Origin: Alteromonadaceae bacterium UBA2620
GTDB lineage: Bacteria > Pseudomonadota > Gammaproteobacteria > Enterobacterales > Alteromonadaceae
NCBI GenBank assembly: GCA_002339125.1
Contig: DDJQ01000035.1
Coordinates: 1-40,439, forward strand
Length of the DNA stretch: 40,439 bases
Reading direction: 5' to 3'
Below are positions 34,119 to 40,439 of this stretch, piece by piece. The position numbers and the translations under genes were made by a program. The number at the start of each line of letters is the position of its first letter. Position 1 is the first letter of the stretch. The notes beneath the pieces are model-generated. The model had not been told where the DNA came from and made no database searches. It was given only the letters and a program-made list of their open reading frames with translations.

Positions 34119-34139
34119 GCCGGGCAGGAATTGCCCGGC
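34119..34139 (+). terminator. Hairpin after DUF3379 gene
   Basis: GCCGGGCA (34119-34126) pairs perfectly with TGCCCGGC (34132-34139) around a five-base loop, 23 bases past the stop. Only two T follow, so it is a strong hairpin but a poor Rho-independent terminator; it may protect the mRNA end. Confidence 0.5.
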
Positions 34140-34317
34140 TTGACCATTCTTGCTATCCCCTTATTCCTTTGAATCTCAAAACCATACTGACGTTCAGTTC
34201 AGCCGAAATGCGATTAAAGCCAAAATAGGTTTAAAACACAAAGGCGCACTGAATACCAAGCGCATGCGCACTATGAATATATGGCCAGGTAGCGGCCCGG
34301 ATATACAGGAGCTTGAT

Positions 34318-34506
34318 ATGAGACTCAGCAAAGAAATACTATTCGTTTTTATAAGTTTGCTATCAGGAGTCGCTCTGATCAGTACCGTAGAGCTAATTAT
34401 CGGCGACGAGGGACAGATGGTGATGATAGCGAAAAATTTTAGTGCGGGCGCGACAACAGCCGCCGTTTATCTCTATATTAAATGGCTTGAGAGACAATCT
34501 TTCTAA
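34318..34506 (+). CDS. Small two-helix membrane protein, 62 residues
   Basis: A 62-residue protein beginning MRLSKEILFVFISLLSGVAL: one hydrophobic segment at about 6-27 and a second at about 37-55 (AKNFSAGATTAAVYLYIKW), ending LERQSF. I do not recognise a family. The start is chosen at 34318 because AGGAG (34307-34311) sits six bases upstream; the frame is open further back to 34150, but that upstream part is not hydrophobic and has no ribosome-binding site. It is followed nine bases after the stop by a strong terminator. It lies between the DUF3379 gene and putP, probably transcribed alone. Confidence 0.65.
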   Translation: MRLSKEILFVFISLLSGVALISTVELIIGDEGQMVMIAKNFSAGATTAAVYLYIKWLERQSF

Positions 34507-34514
34507 CCGTACTT

Positions 34515-34547
34515 CAGGATATTCAGTTAACTGAATATCCTGTTTTT
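34515..34547 (+). terminator. Perfect-palindrome terminator
   Basis: A 28-base perfect inverted repeat (34515-34542, arms CAGGATATTCAG and CTGAATATCCTG around TTAA) is followed by five T (34543-34547). It is nine bases after the stop of the small membrane gene. Confidence 0.88.
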
Positions 34548-34621
34548 CGAGGCAGAGTCTTTTCAAATACAACTCATTTTGCCGCCACAACCTTGTTGAA
34601 TTTACCTATCTGAAAGAGCTT

Positions 34622-34636
34622 ATCGTTATAAACGAT
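34622..34636. promoter_or_regulatory. Inverted repeat upstream of putP, candidate operator
   Basis: ATCGTT-ATA-AACGAT is a perfect 6-3-6 inverted repeat, about 175 bases before the putP ATG and 74 bases before a -10-like TATAGT (34710-34715). The -35 at 34687-34692 (TTACCT) is weak, as in activated promoters. It may bind a regulator; the chance level for such a short repeat is not negligible. Confidence 0.35.
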
Positions 34637-34811
34637 TAACTTGCATTAATTCTTCTCCTTCACTTAAGGGCTTTCAGACCCTCGCCTTACCTATTGGCTG
34701 TCATCCTGTTATAGTGAACCAACACGAGATGCTTTAGGGGCAAAACGGCTTAAGCAGCGCTTCCCCGTAAAAAGCACACTAAAATCAAACAATAATGAGA
34801 AGGGAGCGCTA

Positions 34812-36332
34812 ATGGCAGTTGGCACAATGATTTCTTTGGGACTGTATTTTCTGGTTATGCTGGGCATTGGCTGGTATAGCTTTAAAGAGTCCGATACCAA
34901 TGTAGAAGGCTACATGCTGGGCGGGCGTAAACTTGGTCCTGCCGTAACGGCATTATCGGCCGGTGCCTCGGACATGAGTGGCTGGATGCTAATGGGCTTA
35001 CCCGGTGCCATGTATGTGGCGGGTATATCGGCCATGTGGATTGCGGTGGGCCTGACTATAGGTGCGTTTGCCAATTACATTCTGGTGGCGCCTCGCTTGC
35101 GGGTTTACACCGAGATTGCCAATAACGCTATCACCCTGCCCGACTACTTTGAAAACCGCTTTGCCGATAACTCGCGCATGCTGCGAGTGATTGCTTCGGT
35201 AGTAATTGTTATCTTTTTTACCCTTTACACCTCTTCTGGTGTGGTAGCCGGCGGCAAACTGTTTGAGTCATCCTTTAACCTGAGTTACGAATTAGGCCTG
35301 TATGTAACCGCCGGTGTGGTGGTTGCTTACACCTTAATTGGTGGCTTTATGGCGGTGAGCATGACCGACTTTGTGCAAGGCTGCATTATGTTCCTGTCGC
35401 TGATCCTGGTGCCTATTGTGGTAATCATGAACCTCGGCGGTTTATCGGATGCCAATGCTATTATCACCGATATCAACCCCAACCTGTTCGCCCTGTTTAC
35501 CGATGCCTCTACCAACACAGCGCTGTCGACTATCGGGATTATTTCTCTACTGGCCTGGGGCTTAGGCTACTTTGGTCAACCCCATATCATCGTGCGCTTT
35601 ATGGCCATACGTTCGGTAAAAGAGGTACCGGTTGCCCGCCGTATTGGTATGAGCTGGATGATCATGTCCATCATTGGTGCTTTGTTTACCGGCTTGTACG
35701 GGATGGCTTATGTGAGTCAACAGGATGGCGTTAGCATCGATCCGGAAACCATTTTTATTTACCTGTCGCAACTGCTGTTCCACCCGTTAATCGGCGGCTT
35801 TTTACTGGCCGCCATTCTGGCGGCAATTATGAGTACCATTTCCTCTCAGTTACTGGTGACCTCCAGCTCGCTAACCAGCGACTTTTATCAGGTATTCCTG
35901 CGTAAAGATGCATCAGAGAAAGAATTGGTTATCGCCGGGCGGATATCCGTCATTGTGGTTGCAGCAGTAGCCATCGCGCTGGCTTATGACCGTGACAGCA
36001 CCATATTGTCGCTGGTAAGTAATGCCTGGGCAGGCTTTGGAGCGGCGTTTGGCCCGCTGGTGATCTTCAGCCTGTTCGACCGTCATATGACCCGGGCTGC
36101 GGCATTTGCCGGCATGATCACCGGCGCAGTAACGGTGCTGCTATGGATTTACCTGCCAATTTCCATTGGTGGTCAGTCATTGAGTGCCTGGATGTATGAG
36201 ATTGTACCGGGCTTTATTTTATCGAGTATTGCTATTGTAGTGGTGTCTAAAATCACCCAACCGCGGGAAAACGTTAAAGAGACCTTTGAAAAGTTTGAAG
36301 AGGCGCTACACCACCAGCAAAACGTAATTTAA
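34812..36332 (+). CDS. putP: Sodium/proline symporter PutP
   Basis: A 506-residue sodium:solute symporter (SSS family) for proline uptake. About 12-13 hydrophobic helices cover the protein. The sodium-site stretch GASDMSGWMLMGLPGAMY holds Asp55, Ser57 and Gly58, which match the sodium-ligand positions of E. coli PutP in number and sequence. The length equals the family's (about 500). A ribosome-binding site (AAGGGAG) lies five bases before the ATG. It is not next to putA, which usually encodes the proline catabolic enzyme, so it may serve osmoprotection or uptake regulated separately. Proline as substrate is well supported by the family signature; other SSS substrates are less likely. Confidence 0.93.
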   Translation: MAVGTMISLGLYFLVMLGIGWYSFKESDTNVEGYMLGGRKLGPAVTALSAGASDMSGWMLMGLPGAMYVAGISAMWIAVGLTIGAFANYILVAPRLRVYTEIANNAITLPDYFENRFADNSRMLRVIASVVIVIFFTLYTSSGVVAGGKLFESSFNLSYELGLYVTAGVVVAYTLIGGFMAVSMTDFVQGCIMFLSLILVPIVVIMNLGGLSDANAIITDINPNLFALFTDASTNTALSTIGIISLLAWGLGYFGQPHIIVRFMAIRSVKEVPVARRIGMSWMIMSIIGALFTGLYGMAYVSQQDGVSIDPETIFIYLSQLLFHPLIGGFLLAAILAAIMSTISSQLLVTSSSLTSDFYQVFLRKDASEKELVIAGRISVIVVAAVAIALAYDRDSTILSLVSNAWAGFGAAFGPLVIFSLFDRHMTRAAAFAGMITGAVTVLLWIYLPISIGGQSLSAWMYEIVPGFILSSIAIVVVSKITQPRENVKETFEKFEEALHHQQNVI

Positions 36333-36658
36333 TTAACACATCGGAGCAGCAATATGGGGTTTGATAACACCCTGTGTTGCTGCGCTTCTTTAAAGGCTAT
36401 TGGCCTGATGACTTCCTGTATTCCCCTTCCGTTCTTTTGCTAACCCATACAAATCAAGGGCTCATCCGCACTTCGTTTTCGCGCACCGATATTTTTGTTA
36501 GCCGTAAAGAAATCACTCTTTATGACGCCTGAATTACAGTGGAATAAAAACGTAATTTCAAATAGCAAAATAACATAGCACTTTTGTTTCTAAATATGTT
36601 AGGGTTCTATGCATATAATCATTTCGTATATAAACCTAAACAACTTCGGACTCGATAA
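36333..36658 (+). other. Intergenic region before cysD
   Basis: A 326-base stretch without a gene. Near putP a nested hairpin (GCAGCAA 36346-36352 with TTGCTGC 36377-36383, inner GGGT/ACCC) is a possible attenuating or terminating structure, followed by a short CTTCTTT. The centre is AT-rich. The right end holds a TATAAT box (36614-36619) 40 bases before the cysD ATG, with no good -35, as is usual for CysB-activated promoters; a CysB site is expected upstream but cannot be placed by eye. Confidence 0.5.
36614..36619 (+). promoter_or_regulatory. Candidate -10 box for the cysDCQN operon
   Basis: A perfect TATAAT lies 39 bases before the cysD start codon. The hexamer 17 bases upstream (TAAATA) is a poor -35, which suits a promoter needing an activator such as CysB. 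The activator is inferred from the pathway only. Confidence 0.5.
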
Positions 36659-37573
36659 ATGACTGATAGTATCCCGTCAACCACCCACTTGAAACAACTC
36701 GAAGCCGAGAGTATCCATATCTTTCGTGAAGTCGCCGCAGAATTTGAAAATCCGGTGATGCTTTATTCCGTAGGCAAGGACTCTTCGGTTTTACTTCATT
36801 TGGCGCGTAAGGCATTTGCCCCTGGCAAAATCCCTTTCCCATTACTTCACGTTGATACCACGTGGAAGTTTAAAGAAATGATAGAGTTTCGTGACCAGCA
36901 GGCCAAAAAGCACGGCTTTGACCTGCTGGTACACATTAATCAGGAAGGCGTTGACATGGGCATGGGCCCATTCTCTCACGGTAGTGCCAAGCATACCGAC
37001 GTAATGAAAACAGCTGCCTTAAAACAAGCCCTGAACAAATATAAGTTTGATGCGGCATTTGGCGGAGCTCGTCGTGACGAAGAGAAATCTCGCGCCAAAG
37101 AGCGTGTTTACTCATTCCGTGACAGTAACCACCGCTGGGATCCAAAAAACCAGCGCCCGGAGTTATGGAACATCTATAACTCTCAGGTAAACCGTGGCGA
37201 AAGCATTCGTGTATTCCCAATGTCGAACTGGACTGAGCTGGATATCTGGCAATACATCTACAAAGAAAACATCGATATCCCACAACTTTATCTGGCGAAG
37301 CCTCGTCCGGTTGTAGAGCGTGATGGCGTTCTTATCATGGTTGATGATGACCGTATGCCTCTGGAAGAAGGCGAAGTACCAGAAATGAAGTCAGTGCGAT
37401 TCCGTACCCTGGGCTGTTACCCACTGACCGGTGCGGTGGAATCGACTGCTGCAACCCTGCCTGAAGTTATTCAGGAAATGCTGCTGACCAAAACGTCAGA
37501 GCGTCAGGGCCGGGTTATCGACCATGACAGCGCTGGCTCCATGGAGAAGAAGAAAATGGAAGGTTACTTCTAA
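36659..37573 (+). CDS. cysD: Sulfate adenylyltransferase subunit 2 CysD
   Basis: A 304-residue PP-loop ATP pyrophosphatase, the catalytic subunit that joins sulfate and ATP to make APS with CysN. The PP-loop motif SVGKDSSVLLHLA is near residues 36-48. Further family motifs are FGGARRDEEKSRAKERVYSF and FPMSNWTELDIWQYI. The length matches the usual 302. The stop of cysD overlaps the ATG of cysC (TAATG), so the two are translationally coupled. It is the first gene of a cysD-cysC-cysQ-cysN operon. No ribosome-binding site is clear before the ATG. Confidence 0.97.
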   Translation: MTDSIPSTTHLKQLEAESIHIFREVAAEFENPVMLYSVGKDSSVLLHLARKAFAPGKIPFPLLHVDTTWKFKEMIEFRDQQAKKHGFDLLVHINQEGVDMGMGPFSHGSAKHTDVMKTAALKQALNKYKFDAAFGGARRDEEKSRAKERVYSFRDSNHRWDPKNQRPELWNIYNSQVNRGESIRVFPMSNWTELDIWQYIYKENIDIPQLYLAKPRPVVERDGVLIMVDDDRMPLEEGEVPEMKSVRFRTLGCYPLTGAVESTAATLPEVIQEMLLTKTSERQGRVIDHDSAGSMEKKKMEGYF

Positions 37574-38166
37574 TGGCTACCAATATCGTCTGGCATCAAC
37601 ACGAGATCAATAAAGATACTCGCGGCGAAAGCCTTGGCCAAAAGCCGCGCGTATTGTGGTTAACCGGTTTAAGTGGTTCGGGTAAATCAACCCTGGCCAA
37701 CCTGCTGGAGAAGAAGCTGCACGAAAAGGGTAAGCATACTTACCTGCTCGATGGCGACAACGTACGCCACGGTTTATGCGGCGATCTGGGCTTTAGTGAT
37801 AAAGACCGGGTAGAAAATATCCGTCGTATCAGCGAAGTGGCTAAATTATTTGTCGATTCGGGCATGGTGGTATTAACTGCGTTTATTTCACCGTTTCAGG
37901 CCGACCGCGATTTTTGTCGCAACCTGTTAGCCGACGGCGAATTTATCGAAGTATATGTAGATACCCCACTGGAAGTGTGCGAACAGCGCGATCCCAAAGG
38001 CCTGTATAAAAAGGCTCGTAGTGGTGAAATTAAGCATTTCACTGGTATCGACTCTACCTATGAAGCGCCGCAATCTCCGGAAGTACATTTGCAGTATCAG
38101 GATGAACCAGCGGAACAAACCGCAGAGCGGCTGTTCAACCTGCTAGAAGAAAAAGGATTATTATAA
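37573..38166 (+). CDS. cysC: Adenylylsulfate (APS) kinase CysC
   Basis: A 197-residue APS kinase that phosphorylates APS to PAPS. The P-loop GLSGSGKST is at about residues 32-40, LDGDNVRHGLCGDLGFSDKDR carries the Mg and APS-binding Asp and Arg residues, and AFISPFQADRDFCR includes the Ser typical of the active-site lid. The length is close to E. coli CysC (201). Its ATG overlaps the stop of cysD and its stop overlaps the start of cysQ (TAATG each). In E. coli cysC follows cysN; here it comes before it. Confidence 0.97.
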   Translation: MATNIVWHQHEINKDTRGESLGQKPRVLWLTGLSGSGKSTLANLLEKKLHEKGKHTYLLDGDNVRHGLCGDLGFSDKDRVENIRRISEVAKLFVDSGMVVLTAFISPFQADRDFCRNLLADGEFIEVYVDTPLEVCEQRDPKGLYKKARSGEIKHFTGIDSTYEAPQSPEVHLQYQDEPAEQTAERLFNLLEEKGLL

Positions 38167-38954
38167 TGGCGATTACGGATCCACTGGCACTTCAGGTGCT
38201 GGCCATCGCAAAAGAAGCTGGCGACAAGATCATGGAAATTTACGACCGTGACTTCGCCATCTACGAAAAACAAGACACCAGCCCGTTAACCGAAGCGGAT
38301 CTAGCTGCCCACAAGAGCATTGTGGCCGGCTTAGAAGCTATCTCAGAGCTGCCTATTCTGTCTGAAGAATCAGCCGATATCAGCTGGGACGAGCGCAAAA
38401 CCTGGGATAAATACTGGTTGGTTGACCCACTCGATGGCACTAAAGAGTTCATCAAGAAAAACGGTGAATTTACGGTAAACATTGCCCTGATCGACGGCGG
38501 CAAGCCAATAATGGGTGTGGTATACGCACCAGCGCTTAGCAAGTCTTACGTAGGTGTGGTTGGCCAGGGTGCCTGGACAGAAACCGCTGAAGGCGTAAAT
38601 TCCATCAGCGCTAAGCCACATCAACCTGGTGAACTTTGGAAAGTCGTGGGCAGTCGTTCACACCAAAGCCCTGAAATTCAAAATCTACTGGCGCAGCTTG
38701 AAGGCGAAACCGAACTGGTTGCCATGGGAAGCTCATTAAAATTATGTCTGGTTGCTGAAGGTGAAGCACACCTTTACCCACGCTTAGGCCCAACGTCTGA
38801 GTGGGATACCGGCGCGGCGCACGCGGTAGCATTAGCTGCCGGAGCCGACGTTACCGTGCTGGACGCAGCAGACCCGCTGAACTCTGACGCCGAGGCTCTT
38901 ACTTATAACCAGAAAGAGTCTGTGTTGAACCCTTATTTCCTCGTGAGTGCATAA
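38166..38954 (+). CDS. cysQ: 3'(2'),5'-bisphosphate nucleotidase CysQ
   Basis: A 262-residue lithium-sensitive phosphatase of the FIG/IMP superfamily. It hydrolyses PAP (the by-product of PAPS use) to AMP and can act on PAPS. The metal-binding motifs are present: EES near 74, DPLDGTKEFIKKNGEF, and WDTGAAHAVALAAGA near the C-terminus. The length is slightly longer than E. coli CysQ (246). It is coupled by overlapping stop/start with cysC, so its output is tied to PAPS synthesis. Inositol monophosphatase is an alternative reading, but the placement in a cys operon favours CysQ. Confidence 0.95.
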   Translation: MAITDPLALQVLAIAKEAGDKIMEIYDRDFAIYEKQDTSPLTEADLAAHKSIVAGLEAISELPILSEESADISWDERKTWDKYWLVDPLDGTKEFIKKNGEFTVNIALIDGGKPIMGVVYAPALSKSYVGVVGQGAWTETAEGVNSISAKPHQPGELWKVVGSRSHQSPEIQNLLAQLEGETELVAMGSSLKLCLVAEGEAHLYPRLGPTSEWDTGAAHAVALAAGADVTVLDAADPLNSDAEALTYNQKESVLNPYFLVSA

Positions 38955-38956
38955 GC

Positions 38957-40372
38957 ATGAATAACGAAAACGCATTATTAAAAGAAGACATTCTGTCTTA
39001 CCTAGAACAACACGAACAAAAAGATCTGCTCCGTTTCTTAACCTGCGGTAGCGTAGATGATGGTAAAAGTACCCTGATTGGTCGCCTGTTACACGACTCA
39101 AAAATGATTTTTGAAGATCAGTTAGCTGCCATTACTCAGGACAGTAAAAAAGTCGGTACTACCGGCGATAAAGTCGACCTGGCGTTGCTGGTAGACGGCC
39201 TGCAATCTGAACGTGAGCAAGGCATTACCATTGACGTAGCCTATCGCTACTTCTCTACCGACAAGCGTAAGTTTATTATCGCGGATACTCCGGGACACGA
39301 GCAGTACACCCGTAACATGGTAACTGGCGCCTCTACCTGTGATCTGGCGATCCTCATGGTTGATGCCCGTGCCGGCGTAAAAACTCAGACTCGTCGTCAC
39401 TCTTTCCTGGCTTCGCTGTTAGGCATTAAGCACGTTATCGTTGCGGTAAACAAAATGGACCTGATGGATTATTCTGAGCAGGTTTATAAAGATATCCAGG
39501 CTGACTTCCTGGAGTTTTCCAAGCAGCTAAACATCACTGATATCCAGTTTGTGCCAATTTCGGCGCTGGAAGGTGATAACGTAGTAAATGTTAGCGAACA
39601 CACGCCTTGGTATGACGGTGAGACGCTAATGACGATGCTGGAAAATATCGAAATCCAGAAAGACGCGAACACCGACGATTTCCGCTTCCCGGTACAATAC
39701 GTCAACCGTCCTAACCTCGACTTCCGTGGCTTTGCCGGTACCGTGGTATCCGGTTCAGTTAAACCAGGTGATGAAATTACCGCACTGCCTTCAGGCAAGA
39801 AGTCGAAAGTAAAATCCATCGTGACTTTTGACGGCGATTTAGACGTGGCTTACCCACCACTGGCAGTTACCTTAACGCTGGAAGATGAGATTGATATCTC
39901 CCGTGGCGATATGATTGTTAAATCAGACAATCTGCCGCTGTTAAGCACTCAGTATAAGTCGCACCTGGTATGGATGGCTGATGAGCCAATGATGCCTAAC
40001 AAGCAGTATCTGTTTAAATTTGCCAGTCAGATGACGTCAGGTTCGGTAGCTGAAATCGATCACCTGATCGACGTAAACACCCTTGAAGAAACTCAGGGCG
40101 TGCACATGAATCTGAACGAAATTGCGGTAGTCGACCTGAAATTTACCCAGCCAGTGCCTTGTGATAATTACCAGAAAAACCGTGCTACCGGCGCGTACAT
40201 CGTAATTGATCGCCTGACTAACGGTACCGTAGGTGCGGGTATGATCATCGATGAAATCGCCAAGGACCAGCAGCATCAAACTCAGGAATTCTCAGCCTTT
40301 GAACTGGAATTTAACGAGTTGGTTCGTAAGCACTTCCCACACTGGAATGCTCTCGATATTAACAAGCTGTAG
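38957..40372 (+). CDS. cysN: Sulfate adenylyltransferase subunit 1 CysN
   Basis: A 471-residue GTPase that drives APS synthesis by CysD. GTPase motifs are intact: P-loop GSVDDGKST (about 31-39), switch II DTPGHEQYTRNM, and NKMD. A region after the G-domain (about 235-325) follows the EF-Tu-like domain 2 and 3 pattern of CysN. The start is two bases after the cysQ stop, and the length matches E. coli (475). There is no kinase domain fused at the C-terminus, consistent with the separate cysC. A GGAG follows the stop for the next gene. Confidence 0.97.
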   Translation: MNNENALLKEDILSYLEQHEQKDLLRFLTCGSVDDGKSTLIGRLLHDSKMIFEDQLAAITQDSKKVGTTGDKVDLALLVDGLQSEREQGITIDVAYRYFSTDKRKFIIADTPGHEQYTRNMVTGASTCDLAILMVDARAGVKTQTRRHSFLASLLGIKHVIVAVNKMDLMDYSEQVYKDIQADFLEFSKQLNITDIQFVPISALEGDNVVNVSEHTPWYDGETLMTMLENIEIQKDANTDDFRFPVQYVNRPNLDFRGFAGTVVSGSVKPGDEITALPSGKKSKVKSIVTFDGDLDVAYPPLAVTLTLEDEIDISRGDMIVKSDNLPLLSTQYKSHLVWMADEPMMPNKQYLFKFASQMTSGSVAEIDHLIDVNTLEETQGVHMNLNEIAVVDLKFTQPVPCDNYQKNRATGAYIVIDRLTNGTVGAGMIIDEIAKDQQHQTQEFSAFELEFNELVRKHFPHWNALDINKL

Positions 40373-40389
40373 GAGCAGGTTCTCGCAAG

Positions 40390-40439
40390 ATGGAACTTAA
40401 CCAGCTACTGGTACTGATGTTTTTCTTTGGTACCATCGG
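40390..40439 (+). CDS. Partial SLC13-type permease (right edge)
   Basis: Only the first 16 codons lie in the window: MELNQLLVLMFFFGTI, with no stop before the edge. A hydrophobic N-terminus right after cysN with GGAG shortly after the cysN stop (about 14 bases before this ATG) fits an SLC13/DASS-type anion permease often found beside cysDN in this group of bacteria, probably for sulfate. The family is inferred mainly from context; too little sequence is present to prove it. Confidence 0.55.
   Translation, partial: MELNQLLVLMFFFGTI

Noticed and set aside
34150..34317. Longer 118-codon form of the small membrane protein
   Set aside because: The first 56 codons are polar and lack a ribosome-binding site, while an ideal AGGAG lies before the internal ATG at 34318.
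1..40439. CRISPR array, tRNA, rRNA, insertion sequences and prophage genes
   Set aside because: Looked for by eye on both strands; no regular repeats with spacers, no cloverleaf or transposase, integrase or phage structural genes were seen.

Overview
The window looks like a chromosomal segment of a marine gammaproteobacterium, most likely of the Alteromonadaceae (Alteromonas and relatives). This is an inference from gene content: fadIJ, ffh next to a CcsA-like gene and a CorB-like gene, ECF sigma plus DUF3379, PutP, and a CysD/CysN sulfate-activation operon followed by an SLC13 permease. Base composition is balanced to moderately AT-rich. I see no insertion sequence, phage gene, tRNA, rRNA or CRISPR array. 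Most of the window is core-type sequence.

Layout. (1) 104-1763, minus: a lipoprotein of the alpha/beta hydrolase fold and a TerB-like small protein. (2) 1971-7506, minus: three overlapping genes for an SMC-like ATPase, a KITE-like winged-helix protein and a kleisin-like protein. This is a condensin-type complex of the MukBEF/MksBEF/JetABC kind, with no nuclease (MksG/JetD) gene beside it. (3) 7729-8598, minus: a periplasmic solute-binding-like protein. (4) 8751-12482: ffh on minus, then a CcsA/YpjD-like membrane protein and a CNNM/CBS/CorC protein (YfjD type) on plus. (5) 12472-16204: a 58-residue ORF and sixA on minus, divergent from a large M16 metallopeptidase on plus. (6) 16387-20895: a 1502-residue beta-propeller sensor with PAS, GGDEF and EAL domains. 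(7) 20896-21804: a gene-poor stretch containing a short exported peptide gene, preceded by a sigma-54-like promoter match, and a small membrane protein. (8) 21972-25411, minus: fadI-fadJ with a FadR-like operator just upstream. (9) 25755-32760, plus: a six-gene MoxR / DUF58 / DUF4381 / VWA / VWA-TPR / BatD operon ending in a strong terminator. (10) 32893-34096: ECF sigma factor and a DUF3379 membrane protein that is probably its anti-sigma partner. (11) 34318-36332: a small two-helix membrane protein and putP. (12) 36659-40439: cysD-cysC-cysQ-cysN and the first codons of an SLC13-type permease cut by the window edge.

How the genes work together. fadI and fadJ encode the two subunits of one beta-oxidation complex. 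The Bat-type operon probably builds an ATPase plus VWA assembly that acts on envelope proteins. cysD, cysN and cysC convert sulfate to APS and PAPS, CysQ removes the by-product PAP, and the truncated permease probably imports sulfate. The three SMC-type genes almost certainly form one complex acting on DNA.

The points most worth a second look are the nuclease-free SMC complex with a non-canonical ABC signature, the composition break inside the propeller/GGDEF/EAL gene, the exported peptide with its sigma-54-like promoter, the FadR-like box at fadI, and the cysD-C-Q-N gene order. I did not find a clearly novel system; the SMC operon is the nearest candidate.
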